This document shows, one piece after another, positions 13,708 to 26,400 of a stretch of DNA of 64,000 nucleotides. The translations under genes were made by a program, and so were the position numbers. The stretch comes from Imbricaverruca yamaguchii (Eukaryota > Arthropoda > Thecostraca > Neoverrucidae): the NCBI GenBank assembly GCA_034440575.1, contig JAOTOL010001614.1, positions 558,001 to 622,000 on the forward strand, read 5' to 3'. How positions within the stretch are numbered: the first letter of the stretch is position 1; each line of letters begins with the position of its first letter. A model generated the notes under the pieces. The model worked only from the letters and a program-made list of their open reading frames with translations, was not told the DNA's origin and did not search any database.

Positions 13708-14399
13708 CTGGGGGAACCAGGTCACAATGTCACAATGGTGCAGTCTAACATCATAAGCCCAGCGACCTCGCCACTCATGTGACGTCATTGGCCACCTGTG
13801 CGCAAGGTTCGGTTGTTTTAATCAGCACACGCCGTGGTGCGGAGCTATGATGTTCCAGTAAACCTTTACTTTGGCTGGTCATAAGGAACGTAGGCTGTTT
13901 CGCTTCACAGCGATTAGTGACAGGGAACACTGTACCGCCTCACAGTTAGGCGTAACGTGACGGTAGGCGTTACGTGACGGTATACCAAGTTGACACCGGC
14001 CAGTGGCCAAGAACAGGGACTCGTATTTGGGGTAATCACGTGACCATTTGCCTTGCAGCCATGCAGTGGGAGAGAAAGTGACTGGTCTGTGTTGTGCCTG
14101 CCTTGCATGCCTCAGCCCGACAAACGACACTGGCAGTTCAGTGAGCAGGCTGTCGCTGGTCTCTTGTCGACAAGAAACAGCTTATCGCTGTGGGTTTCGG
14201 ATTTCGGCAACACAAAATATGCTGGAAAGGCTAGAAGTAGCTCGGTTGCAAATGGTGCAACGAAAGGGAAGGAGAAGTCTATGATGTTAATTAAGCATTC
14301 TCTTGTCCTAAGATAATGATAGAACGTCCAGCTTTTGCACATACTTGCTCACTTCAGGTTGATTGACAAATCGATTAATTACTGGACAAATTTACACCG

Positions 14400-15720
14400 G
14401 CTTCATTCTCAAAGGGGCCTCTAACAATCACATTGATGGTCCCAAAAAGTCGGTCAGGCGCCCCAGAAAATAACGATTTGGCTCAAAAATCGCATCAATG
14501 CTCATGAAAATCACATTGTGAGAAAAAAATAGTTCTGGGTCCACTGAAAATGACATTGGGGATTCAATAATTATCACCGAAGCACCTGAAAATACCTATA
14601 ATTACCTCTAGTGTCTTTAAAATGTCCCATCAGGGCCACAGAAAACTCAGAAAATCACTGAGGAGTCCAACAGTTGAAGACGGGGACCCAAAGAACTTCA
14701 TATAGAACAAGAAAAGTCGCGTCCCTGTCCTTGAAAATCACTCTGGGGCCAACAAGTCGCGCCTGAACCCCACAAGTCGCAGCTGGCTTGCAAAAAAAAA
14801 TCCTACACTGAATGTCACCCTGCGCCCACAAAATTTGCTCAAAGACCCCCACCCTCACCCCCAAAAAACGCGTCGGGCCCCGGAAAAGAAATGTGTTGGG
14901 AAACCGAAGGAAATTTCATCTGGAGCCGAAAGAATCGTACCGGGGTTCAAAAATATCGCACAGGGGACTTACAAAAAATAGGCGAAGTCCCAGAAGAATA
15001 AAAAAGGATTCAATCGAATCGACCCCAGCACCGGAAAATTCAGAACAGGTCTCGAAAGCAAGTTTTCGGAAGGGCCTTTCTACTCTGCAGAGTGTAAGAA
15101 GAACTCGTTGAGAAGCCGCAGTGGCGCATCGAAAAGCCAAATCCCTCCTTCCTCCCGGAGGGGTGCGCTCCCAAGAATTGCGCTGAGGTTCCCAAAATCC
15201 TGCTGGGCCCCATTCTTTCGCGTTGTGGCCGCCAGAATTCGCGTCAATGGGTTTAAATAAATGTAATAAATAAGTTTAAATAAATAGCATCAAAAGACCT
15301 CGAGCCAGGCCCAGCAATTTGCGCCGGAGCCTGACAAAAGGGCGTTGGGGCCAGCTAAGCACAATAAGCCCCACGGGCTCACGCCGAGCCCCCCAAATAT
15401 CGCGTTCTGGACCCAAAATTTCCGTCGGTAATCCCAAAGCTTCTGATCGGGGCATGAACTTGCTATTTCCACCGAGTCTCAAAAACGTTGGCGTCCATGG
15501 CTGCAACTAAGCGCAGAGTGACGACAAAAATCGCATCAGTACCCAACAAAAATCAATCCGGAGCCCTCCAAGAATGTGCGATTCCGAAAAATAAATAATC
15601 GAGCCAGGAAAATCGCTCCAGAACCCAAAACATATCACCGCATAAACACGTAACGGAACTTGAAGCATCGCAGTGGAACAAAACAAAATATAGCGCGTGT
15701 GGCCCCAAGAATCTTGCCGG
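14400..15720. repeat. Ancient degenerate ~30-bp tandem region
   Basis: Throughout this stretch phrases like ccccaaaaatcgc, gggcccagaaaatcgc and ctgaaaatnac recur at irregular ~25-40 bp spacing. It looks like a decayed minisatellite; no coding evidence. Confidence 0.55.
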
Positions 15721-15754
15721 GACTCGTACTTATAAAAACCTCTGGTGGCCTATC

Positions 15755-16099
15755 TAATAACCTGACCTTGAATCACATCGGATACTGTCGATAGCACATT
15801 TCAAGGACTGTCGAATAGTATTCGCCGTTGTTTCTATCTGTTACAGGTCCTGAGATATGTGTCAATATCTGAGGGTCCTACCCGATCTGGTCGAATTTGA
15901 CCTATGATGACCCAGTGGCCTAAATATTGACCTGAGCGAATACATGACAGAAATACTTTCGATATAGTTTGTCACCATCTATCCAACGCCGTTTTTCGTT
16001 TGTCGTTATCTAGCATAGTTCTGGAGATCTTAGGGGGAGAAGACATCTGTCCCCCCTTAGGACGGGCGAAGCTTGCGGGGACCGCCGGACGTGCACATG
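15755..16099 (+). mobile_element. Family B element, right part
   Basis: Matches 41440-41689 closely (for example catttcaaggactgtcgaat and gacctgagcgaa...atgac), ends ccgccggacgtgcacatg and is followed by TTAA (16100-16103). The left end was not identified. Confidence 0.7.
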
Positions 16100-16575
16100 T
16101 TAAGTGCTTGGTACACCACCGGTGACAAGCGATATATTCAGATTCATGTGCGGGTTAAAGGTTTATTCAAGCGGATACAATCCAACATATTCTACAATCA
16201 GGGGCTCTTAGTTCATGCTACTTTAACACGAAATGCAACCGGTGCATGCATCAGTCGTTGTATAAAACCACTTTTAAATATTTGAAGATAGAGCAGCATT
16301 TCAATCCATATTTTGTATGTTTGATTGCGGTATTGGCAGCATCAATAGCGCACCATGGGGCTGGCAGAATACACTTTCCAGGACAAAAGTCATTCTAGAG
16401 TTGTTTGCCCACGCGAAGTTGATCGTGAGAAGTTCAATGCGACCGGTATTCCAGAAATTTGTTTGTACATAGCTGAATCAACTTCAACGCCGTACTTTTG
16501 AGACATGTCGGGAACAATAATCCAGCAATTTTCATGAACCGGGATCGTTTACGAGAGCAAATGGCATGCATATAT

Positions 16576-16687
16576 CAACGGTATATATATTTATATATAT
16601 CTATATATATATGTATGTGTGTACATGAACATACATTTATATATATATATATGTATATGTTTATGTGTGCATGTGTGTATGCATGCA

Positions 16688-16753
<66 letters not shown>

Positions 16754-16760
16754 TGTGTGT

Positions 16761-16797
<37 letters not shown>
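16576..16797. repeat. Compound (AT)n / (GT)n microsatellite
   Basis: Short tata and gtat runs lead into a long GT tract from 16689 to 16796 with single interruptions. Long ORFs here are spurious. Confidence 0.97.
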
Positions 16798-16799
<2 letters not shown>

Positions 16800-17404
16800 C
16801 AAACATTCCCCACGTTTTGTATCCTATTATAGGTACGAATTTGGAAAAGGCGCATGTAATTGTCATTGATGTTAGATCTGTTGTTGAACTGATCGCCGTT
16901 TGGGTCATTATCATCCCGATAAATACAAGGGCAGCAACGACCGGTGGTTTTGCAGAACCAGTTGTAATTCCTTACCAGTTGTCGCGGAGGTAGACAAACC
17001 CTAGACTATCACTGCCGGACAGGCCGACCACGGCCTGGTGTCTATAGCTGGCACCAGGCGGCTCCCGGATGCCTGCCTCAAGACGTCTATGCGTAATAAC
17101 GTATGCACTTCATAGAGTTTTTGCGTCCCGACTATACGTTTACCTGCCCACATAGTCAGGATGGGCCGCCTGGTACCTGCGTCCTGACCTGATCTGACCT
17201 GGCCGGTCGCCAGCAGGTCATCCCAGCCGGAGGCGTGATAAGCAGGCGCGTGAAGTGACCCGACCAGCTGTGCTAACGTGAGGAGATCTTTTGAGGTCAG
17301 TGAGCTAACCAGGCGGGGGGTGAGAAAGCACAGGAATGCGGAGCTCGTCCTGTGTGCAGATATGCTGGTGCATTCGTCTTCATTGGCGAAGGTGGTCCGC
17401 GGTG

Positions 17405-17749
17405 TGATGCAGTGCCAGCTGACGGGCGATCCACCGTGGTGGGAGGTTTGATGCAGTGCCAGCTGACGGGTGATCCACCGTGGTGGGAGGTTTGATGCTG
17501 TGCCAGCTGACGGGTGATCCACCGTGGTGGGAGGTTTGATGCTGTGCCAGCTGATGGGCGATCCACCGTGGTGGGAGGTTTGATGCTGTGCCAGCTGACG
17601 GGTGATCCACCGTGGTGGGAGGTTTGATGCTGTGCCAGCTGACGGGTGATCCACCGTGGTGGGAGGTTTGATGCTGTGCCAGCTGACGGGTGATCCACCG
17701 TGGTGGGAGGTTTGATGCTGTGCCAGCTGACGGGTGATCCACCGTGGTG
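17405..17749. repeat. 44-bp minisatellite, ~8 units
   Basis: Unit gatgctgtgccagctgacgg plus gtgatccaccgtggtgggag plus gttt. The 132-bp (3-unit) frame cycle produces long antisense ORFs that are not genes. Confidence 0.95.
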
Positions 17750-17759
17750 CGATATACAA

Positions 17760-18985
17760 TCACATTGTACCGAAAGGTGATTGTGTATGAAGCAGCATAT
17801 GTCATCGTAACAAAAAAGATTGATGGGTGCTTTTGCTAATCAACCAATGTACCACTTATTGTAAATATATGTGACTTAGATAATGATGTGCATGTGTACT
17901 GTACGTATATGAATATGCAGATGAACATTTGGAAGCGACAGTGGCAAACAAGTATAATTAATATCTAAGCCAGCCGGTAACTTACGCGAAAATGATAATA
18001 GACAAACAGGATGAGGGGGTGACTATGTGATACTATAATAATATTGTATCACTCGGTTAGATTAGTAGCATGCTTCATATTGCATATGTATCCACAAACT
18101 TATGCTGTTAACGCGAAAGTAGGATCAGTTAAATCCTGGATGCTTTCCAGGTACATTCCGGCAATGTTCGACTTTGCAGACAGGTGACGAGTTTTTTGTA
18201 CAATGACAGGTATTTATTTTGGAATTCCCATCTCCGGTAGTCTCAAGATCACCATTCCGGTGGTGGTACAAATCAATTGCTATGGACCACTTGATAAGAA
18301 AGCAAACAACGGCCTAACGTACCACATTTTTCGTGCTCAAACTAACTGTGGATAGCGGGACAATGAACCATACAGGTTTGAAGAAAATCCTTGTGGCGAG
18401 TCTTTGTGGATTAACGGAGCCAAATAAACGACTTTGTGAGGAAGAGGATATATTAAACGATCTTACTCCACTGCTAGTCAAGAGCTTTAGGCACACAATT
18501 GTGATAAAGCGTGAGCTACGTAGAACAAAAAAGGTAATCGTCCTACGGCCCACATCTGGCCTACATCTAGTCCACATCAAACCCACATCTGGCTGCCCCA
18601 TGCCCCAGCTATTTTCCAAATGAACCGCAATGCAATGCAGGCATGTCTATCTGATTGAGATATAAAGGCATCACTAACGAAGCAGACATCGAGAACATTG
18701 AGAAGACAGGCAAAAGCCGGCATTACCGATAACACGAAGAGCTGACCAAACGCCGCTCCTGCACGATGCAGCTCTGCGGATCGATGTTCTGGGAAGTATA
18801 CTTTGCTTGATACCATCACCAGCTTGTCTTGAAAATGTAAACCTTTGATTCTTAAAAGCTGGTCTGGGAAGCTGGCCAGGAATTACACGGAGTGCCATGC
18901 AATCGGCTGTTTTTCCAATTCCCACTCACCTGCTTGCCCGTAATACGACCAGTCTTCGTCGGCGCCTGCAGCAGCAGAACACACA
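17760..18985. other. Unassigned; 96-codon ORF at 18333-18623
   Basis: The plus ORF 18333-18623 contains KRLCEEEDILNDL and is not repetitive, but no family or splice context supports it. Confidence 0.3.
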
Positions 18986-18989
18986 CGCT

Positions 18990-19210
18990 CTCAGTTCATT
19001 GGGGGTTCGTTATCGTTGGCCGACCGGACAATCGACACAAGGAAACAAACAAAGCAAACACAGTTGACACCAGGAAACAAAAAACGCGAACAACTGACAA
19101 GGAAATAAATAAAGCAAACAGAATCAACACCAAGAAATAAACAAAGCAAACACAAGGAAGCGAACAAAGCAAACGCAATCAACACCGAGAGATAAGCAAA
19201 GCAAATACAA
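18990..19210. repeat. A-rich ~28-35 bp degenerate tandem repeat
   Basis: Repeated gaaacaaacaaagcaaacac and caacaccnagaaa phrases. Confidence 0.75.
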
Positions 19211-19254
19211 CATCACAAGCACAGGAGAACGCCTGAGAATGTTGGCAGAGCTTC

Positions 19255-19680
19255 TCGATTTTCTGGGTTAGCAGTATAGAGAAACTGGTTTTGTGTGTAC
19301 ATTTTTCCCAGTTTTCCACGCTATGAGCCCATTCCGCTGTAGTGTGCATGCGTTTTCCCCAGCTAACCGCAGGCCCGAGCCCATTCCGCTGTTGGGTGTA
19401 TGTGTTTTCCCTGTTTACACACCATGAGCACAATCCTCTGTCGTATGTGTTCTTCCCTGTTTTCCGGTACCATGAGCACACTCCGCTGTTGTATGCATTT
19501 GTTGTTCCCAGTTTCTGAAGGCGTGAGCACACTCATCTGCTATGTGTAGGTGTTGTTCCAAGTTGTTCACGCCATGAGCACACTCCACTGTTGTGTGTAT
19601 GTGTTTTCCCAGTTTTCCACCGCCATGAGCCCACTCAGCTGTTATGTGTATGTGTTGTTCCCAGTTTCCCGCCGTCAAAA
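19255..19680. repeat. ~59-bp degenerate minisatellite
   Basis: About seven units containing cccagttttccac, catgagcacactccgctgtt and gtgtatgtgtttt. Confidence 0.85.
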
Positions 19681-20204
19681 GCCCACCCCGCTGACCGGAG
19701 AGCAAGCGGAGCCTGGTGAGGTCCATTTCATCCGATGAGGAAACGTGTCAAGATGATCCTTGGCGCCTTCAAGTAACCTGGATACAATTTGTAGCCTAAG
19801 GCAATCCTTGCAATAATTCAGATATTTCATGGACTTGGATAAGGCTTTTGAATAAAAGGAAGGATGAGAGGGTTTGTAGTTTTGATGCAAAGCTATATGA
19901 CGCAATGCTAAGCATCACGACGTGTATGGGACCGCGACCGCCGCTTCCCACCGTGGCGATGCCTGTGAAGGTCAGATGATGCCTCTGCAATATGGCATGG
20001 AGCACGAGCCTTCGCAGAAAGGAGTTGGCTAAGCATGATCGCACTCTCGAAGTTCAATGATAACTCATAAACGTTCACAATATAGCCTTGCAACTATGTG
20101 TATCCATTGTAAATTAATGAACGGGCGTTGAGCCAAAAACGGAGGTCCAGTGAAATCTGGTTGCCAAACTAGGACGGGTGAAAGTGACGTACGTGTACAC
20201 GACT

Positions 20205-20806
20205 GTATGTGAAGTCTCCCTGCCCGCCTGTATGTGAGGTCTTCTTATCCGCCTGCACGTAGGGTCCCCTTACTCGCCTGTACTTGACGTCTCCTTACCC
20301 TCCCGTACTTGACGTCTCCTTACCCTCCCGTACGTGAGCTCTTCTTACCCTCCCGTACGTGAGGTCTCCTTACCCTCTCGTACGTGAGGCTTCCTTACCC
20401 GACTGTACGTGAGGCTTCCTTACCCTCCGTACGTGACGCTTCCTTACCCGCCCGTACGTGAGGTCTCCTTACCGCCCGTACGTGACGTCTCCTTACCCTC
20501 CCATACGTGAGGCTTCCTTACCCTCCGTACGTGAGGTTTCCTCACCCTCCGTACGTGAGGTCTCCTTACCCTCCCGTACGTGGGGTCCCCTTATTCGCCT
20601 GTACTTGACGTCTCCTTACCCTCCCGTACGTGAGGTCTCCTTACCCGCCCGTACGTGAGGTCTCCTTACCCTCCGTACGTGAGGTCTCCTTACCCTCCGT
20701 ACGTGACGCTTCCTTACCCGCCCGTACGTGCGGTCTCCTTACCCTCCGTACGTGACGCTTCCTTACCCGCTCGTACGTGGGGTCTCCTTACCCGCCCGTA
20801 CGGAGG
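20205..20806. repeat. ~25-bp minisatellite, more than 20 units
   Basis: Unit close to cccgtacgtgaggtctcctt plus accct, with gacgc/gaggc variants. It contains the palindrome GTAC/GTACGT repeatedly. Confidence 0.95.
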
Positions 20807-21735
20807 TGACGGCCGCTGCCACAACGAGTAGCGGGCCGAGCATCCTGTCGCACGCCACCTGTCGCCTCCGAGTCGGTCAGACCACTGAGCAGCACCGGAC
20901 ACCTCTGCTGTCTGCTGAGGGGATCGCTCTGGCCTCCGCTCAGACGTGTCGCACTGCACACCAGAAGGACACACTCCGCTTCCGGCGGGCCGCCCCGTGC
21001 GGCTTACTGGTTTGGTTGTTGAACCCGAGAACGGCATGTTCTGTATGTATCTGGTGCCGGGCGCTTCGCGGGCATGACCGGGCGGTGTGCTGTGTTGTGG
21101 TCGTTGATCATTTACTGTTTATATTTAAGCCGATGCATCGATTCATAATGTGGTGCCTGCTTCCGGACTATGATGCATTTTATGCAAGTAGGTTTTTGGT
21201 AATAGATTGTTGGGCATTAGAGCTTTTTCATTGTATCGGCGAGAGGGTCATTTCCCTGTGTCTCATAAATAGCTGTACTATCGCGCCATAACACCTTTTT
21301 TATGCATCCCAAAAAGTTACCACGAGACACTTATCTTGGTAACTGAGAAGTCATGCTTAATAAGTCACTGAGAAGTTACACCCTCACCCACGGCGGGTGT
21401 GATAGCATGCACCACGTTCTCGCCCCTAGAGGTGATGGTACGTGGCAAGCTCTGGTCCATATAGGTGACAGCATGGTCCAATTTATCGCCCACACAGAGG
21501 TTATAGCACGCGCCACGTTCTCGCCCACAGAAGTAATATAAGCGCCACGTTTTCGCCCATAGAGGTGATGGTGCGTGCCTGGCTCTGGTCCATGATGGCC
21601 ACCACCACGGCGCGTTGGACCGGCTCCGAATACCCGAAACGTCTTGCACACCTTAAATGTCACACATTATAAGCGAGCTAAGGTAAAGGGATTATTTATA
21701 GAACACCAAGCTCCCCTTCTTACGGATCACATTTG

Positions 21736-22728
21736 CACGAGTTCTGGAGGGGGCGAAATCTGCCTACCCCTCCGGTTTTTCGTGCATAAATCCAGATGTT
21801 ATCGGTCGATATACGCCATTGTTTTGTACATGCCTACAAATGACCGGCGTGTTCCCTAAGGTAAGACAAATCTAAATCAGCCCAATTTTCTCTCGAGTTA
21901 TGGGCCGTTAAAGCAAAATATTAGTAGCGCCAGACCACAACAATCGGCGCTTCCCGTATAATCCCGTATATTGGCGGCGCTTCCCGTATACTAGCAAAAG
22001 GGAAGTGTTTATGGCAACACTAGCGACTTGTTTGATGTGTATTGTTATGCTATGTAGCTTCAAGGTAGTGTTAGGTCACCGAGGTCAAGTCAGGTCAAGT
22101 TCATGACAGGTAAATGGAATTCAACTTGGTCAACTGGAATGTTGTCATAAATGCAAATGACTGTCATGCGATTGATGTCACTTTGCATGTTACTCCATAC
22201 ACATCATGAAAACTACTGTTTGTCATGGTGTACCTAAGCGTTTCCATATTGTAATAATGTACTTCACCCCTTTCTTCGCGAAGCCGATTCCGCCGAGCTG
22301 CCCGACGGAGCAGTCGGGCAGGCGGCCCGGTTCCGGTTACTGGAGCAGGTAATGACCTGATAAAGTGCTGCTATATAGATGACCTAAGATCAAATTCCGG
22401 GTCTGGCATCTGTATTGCATCATTAGTAATGTCCAAAACATCAATGACGCCAATTTTGGAGCATTTAAACACAATCGCAGTGATCCATAATAATGACAAG
22501 CAAAGCCAGGAAAAACGAGGAAATTTTGACATTTGTGATCACATCTGACCTTGAAGATATTGATCTAAGGTTATGAAATTTGCACACAGTAGAGTTCACT
22601 ACAGTACCCATACCGCCTACGAATTTCGTTACTCTGGCTTTTACAGAAGCCGAGATCTTGGGGCGGGCGGAATCCGCCCCCCTCCCCCTCCAGTGCACGT
22701 GATTTTCAGAGGCCCCCCAGGGGGCGTG
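21736..22728 (+). mobile_element. Family A element, uninterrupted copy
   Basis: Left end degraded (cacgagttctggagg), followed by GGGCGAAATCTGCCTACCCC. The core has the aligned AGGTCA triplet (22073-22097). The right end is CCAGTGCACGTGATTTTCAG plus CCCCCCAGGGGGCGTG, followed by CTAA. About 1 kb, non-coding. The ~12-nt segment around cggcgcttcccgtata is duplicated near 21950-21985. Confidence 0.75.
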
Positions 22729-23655
22729 CTAATAGGCTTACTCCTGTCAAAGACGTGTGGAAACTCATTCATCGACTTCATGGTCAGACTCTGGGAATAC
22801 CAACGACTCGTTTAAGATTCAACAGAAAATGTACGGACCTCTTAGAAAACGCAGCCGCTTTGTGAACCCCTGGTGTGAGAGCTGTCAAAACCCTTGATGT
22901 CTACGACAAATGGAGCGCGGAGAGACCAAGTCGGGTTTTTTTCACTTCATCTCCCCTATCTTACACGATGCTGGCGCATGGTTCTGATCACATTCCGAAT
23001 GAAATGTTGAACAATTACACCATAGTTCACTAGGTGTCATTGCATATGTACTTCACTAAATCTGGTCTGGCGGTGATCACCACGAAGGCTGACGCGGTCT
23101 CTGCGTAATCCCGATTATAGAAAAAGACGGAAAGGAGGGTGCGGTTCCGTTAGATTGCAGGATCAACTCCCTTACTTCCGCCCTTTCAAAGTTATCATCA
23201 AACACTGATCAGCGTTCAACTGACTTGATATTTGGAGGTGAACTTAATCTTTGCCAATATTTAGTGTGGTTTCCCCATGCACCAAGCGGACAACTGATCA
23301 CCTTGTAGTTTTAAATACTGCTGTGCGTGAAAATTTTATTTATAAAGAACACACTTTCACGATGCTATTTGACGTTAAAAAAAGGCATATGACACATCAC
23401 CACCCCACAAATCATTTTGCATACAAATGCTTCAAGCACATGAACAGTATACAAATCGCTTCTCGCATGAGCTATAGTGCCGATAGGGCACCATCATTAC
23501 GCTTATACGATGATCTTGTTCGCCCCATTCTTGGCTACTCGTGCATATTCTATGATGGTGCACTATGATGCTCCGTGAAACGGATGCTGAATGCTGTCCA
23601 CCATGTTTGTATTCGGACCTCCACCAAGGCTTTTCGCACTTCCCGCGGAGCATGT
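22725..23655 (+). pseudogene. Decayed LINE, reverse transcriptase segments
   Basis: Plus-strand segments in order: VKDVWKLIHRLHGQTLGIPT (22748), GSDHIPNEML (22985), a damaged IPI..KDGKE stretch near 23110-23150, then LVRPILGYSCIFYDGA (23515-23563) and MLNAVHHVCIRTSTKAFRTS (23587-23645). The last is the characteristic post-RT block (LDxVHHxALRxxTGAFRTSP) of I/Jockey-like LINEs. The reading then breaks into a 54-bp minisatellite. Confidence 0.7.
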
Positions 23656-23663
23656 CTCAGTCA

Positions 23664-24371
23664 TGCTTAACACACACCTGGCGGGGTATTCCCTGTCTGG
23701 TCGGCCATCCTCAGCCAGACTTAACACACACCTGGCGGGGTATTCCCTGTCTGGTCGACCATCCTCAGCCAGACTTAACACACACCTGGCGGGGTATTCC
23801 CTGTCTGGTCGGCAATCCTCAGCCATGCTTAACACACAGCTTGCGGAGTATTCCCTGTCTGGTCGGCCATCCTCAGCCAGACTTAACATACACCTGGCGG
23901 TGTATTCCCTGTCTGGCCGGCCATCCTCAGCCAGACTTAACACACACCTAGCGGAGTATTCCTTGTCCAGCCGGCAATCCTCAGCCATGCTTAACACACA
24001 CCTGGAGGAGTATTCCCTGTCTGGCCGACCACCCTCAGCCAGACTTAACACACACCTGGCGGGGTATTCCCTGTCTGGTCGGCAATCCTCAGCCATGCTT
24101 AACACACACCTGGCGGAGTATTCCCTGTCTGGCCGGCCATCCTCAGCCAGACTTAACACACACCTAGCGGAGTATTCCTTGTCCAGCCGGCAATCCTCAG
24201 CCATGCTTAACACACACCTGGAGGAGTATTCCCTGTCTGGCCGACCACCCTCAGCCAGACTTAACACACACCTGGCGGGGTATTCCCTGTCTGGTCGGCA
24301 ATCCTCAGCCATGCTTAACACACACCTGGCGGAGTATTCCCTGTCCAGCCGGCCATCCTCAGCCAGACTTA
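23664..24371. repeat. 54-bp minisatellite, 13 units, interrupted by a transposon
   Basis: Unit acttaacacacacctggcgg, ggtattccctgtctggtcgg, ccatcctcagccag. One further unit continues after the family A insertion at 25711-25764. As 54 is divisible by three, both strands stay open across it, producing 379- and 436-residue repetitive ORFs without other coding support. Confidence 0.95.
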
Positions 24372-24372
24372 A

Positions 24373-25344
24373 CACGCGCCCTGGAGGGCCTCTGAAAATG
24401 ACGCGCCCTGGAGAGGGGGGGGGGGCGGATTCCACCCCCCCTAAGATCTCAGCTCCTATGAAGGCTAGAGCAACGAAATTCACAGAGTGGATGGGCACGA
24501 TAGTGAACTCTATTGTGTGCAAAGTGCATGACCTAAGGTCAATATCTTCAAGGTCAAATGAGGTCAAAATAGCAAAATTTTCTGGTTTTGCGTGGCTTGG
24601 CTTGTCATTGTTATGGATCACTGTGGTTGTGTTTAAATGCTCCAAAATTGGCATTAATGATGTTTTGGACATTACTAATGATGCAATACAGATGTCAGAT
24701 CCGCCATTTGACCTCAGGTCACCTATATAGGAGCACTTTATTAGGTCATTACCTGCTCCAGTTACCGGAACCGGGCTCCCATCCCGACCGTTCCGTTGAG
24801 CGGCTCGGCACAATCGGCTTCGCAAATAAAGGAGTGAAATACATGAATAAAGGATGGAAATGCTTAGGCACACAATGGCAAACAGTAGATTTCGGTATGT
24901 ATAGGGAGTAACATGTAAAGTGACATCAATCGCATGACAGTCATTTGCATTTATGACACATTCCAGTTGACCAAGTTTGGCTCCATTAGCCTGTCATAAA
25001 CTTGACCTGACTTGACCTCGGCGACCTAACATGACTTTTAAATTATATAGCATAACAATATGCATCAAACAAGTCGCTAGTGTTGTCAAGAACACTTCCC
25101 TATTGCCAATATACGGGAAGCGCATCAGCGCCGATTTTTGTGGTCTGGCGCTGTGAATTGTTTCTACTTTAACGGCCCCTAACTTGAAAACGTCCCGGCC
25201 GATTTCAACTTTTCTTGCTTTAAACAATGCGCCGGTCATTTCTAAGCTGGTACGCGATAAATTTGTCGTGTATCGGCCGGTACAATATGGAGTTATGTAC
25301 GAAAAATCGGAAGGATTGGCGGATTTCGCCCTCTAGGGCGTGTG
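24373..25344 (-). mobile_element. Family A full copy inserted at TTAA
   Basis: TTAA at 24369-24372 and 25345-25348. On the minus strand it starts CACACGCCCTAGAGGG, continues through GGCGAAATCCGCC and the TTCATGAC/AGGTCA core, and ends CCAGGGCGCGTcattttcagag then CCAGGGCGCGTG. It lies against a partial copy (25349-25710); together they interrupt a 54-bp minisatellite. Confidence 0.8.
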
Positions 25345-25348
25345 TTAA

Positions 25349-25710
25349 CCTGTTATGAACTTGACCTGACTTGACCTTGGTGACTTGACATGACTCTGGA
25401 ACAATGCAGCATGACAATGTACATCAAACAAGTCGCTAGTTTTGCCAAGAACACTTCCTTTTTGTTAATATACCGAAAGCGCATCAGCGACGATATTTGT
25501 GATCTGGCACTGGGAAATTTTTTTTGACTTTAGCGACCCTTAACTCGAAATATTTTCGGTCGATTTTCATTTTTCTTACTTTAAACAACGCGCCGGTCAT
25601 TTATTGGCAGGTAGACAAACAATGGCGCATATCGGCCGGTAAAATCTGGAGTTATCTACGAAAAACCGGAGGGGTAGGCGGATTTCGCCCCCCCTCCTCC
25701 AAGGCGCGTG
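25349..25710 (-). mobile_element. Family A half-element (left half only)
   Basis: Minus strand: after TTAA (25714-25711) it starts CACGCGCCTTGGAGGAGG and runs to ataacaggTTAA, where the full copy begins. It is the same left-half length (about 362 bp) and the same junction as at 9537-9902. Confidence 0.75.
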
Positions 25711-25769
25711 TTAACACACGCCTGGCGGACTATTCCCTGGCTGGCCAGTATCTTCAGCCAGACCAGTTT

Positions 25770-26400
25770 GTGTGCGCGTGTTTCAGTGGGTGAGGGGTAT
25801 GTGGCTGCCGGTTCGCCAAGTTACACATGCTGAGGCGCCCACAGTGAAGCCTAGGCGTGCGCCACCATTCGATATTGACCTTTCACTGTTAGCACATGGG
25901 AAGTCCCAAGCTACTCCCGCTGAATTTCCTGATCTAACTATGTGTGATACACTGATGGATTAAAGGCGCAGTCAGGCATTAGCTGTGCTTTTGTGAGTAG
26001 CGAGATGGAGAAAATGTAGGTATTATCTTAAGAGTGGTCTGTCTTTAGCGCAGAACCATTCGCAATATGGAAGACGCAGTTGTATTTTCCGACACCACTA
26101 TGCAAACGCATTAATCGTCTCAGACCCTGCAAACGAGGTCCAAGTTGTCATCAGCTCACTACGTTCATCCGATTTATCAGCATCCATCTTAAGTAGACCG
26201 GCCACCATTGTACATACACGAGCAATGCCGCGAGGTTATGTTGGTACTAATCCAGGTCGGAGTTCATGGAAATGAAAAGGCAGACGCTGCTGCCAGGCCA
26301 ACGTCAGAACTTCCTGTTACAGTCAACAGCAAGGTGTCCTGCAACATATATGTTCGCCATGCTGAAGTCCTCAAGTGTGGATGAGCGGCAGCATCAGGGT
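25770..26400 (+). pseudogene. Decayed LINE, RNase H segment
   Basis: Continuation of the same LINE type after the minisatellite and transposon: PPFDIDLSLLAHGKSQATPA (about 25860-25920) resembles the RT-RNase H linker, and VQVGVHGNEKADAAARP (26251-26301) is the conserved (H)xGxxGNExADxxAK motif of LINE RNase H. Stops occur between them. Confidence 0.7.

Noticed and set aside
17001..17805. Three overlapping minus ORFs with HHGGSPVSWH repeats
   Set aside because: Shifted readings of one 44-bp minisatellite.
20205..20806. Regular repeats suggestive of a CRISPR array
   Set aside because: Units are contiguous without unique spacers, and the window is eukaryotic; the same applies to the 44-, 54- and 58-bp arrays.
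23563..24873. 436-codon minus ORF and 379-codon plus ORF over the same DNA
   Set aside because: Both are read-throughs of a 54-bp tandem array and an adjoining transposon; openness on both strands follows from the period being divisible by three.
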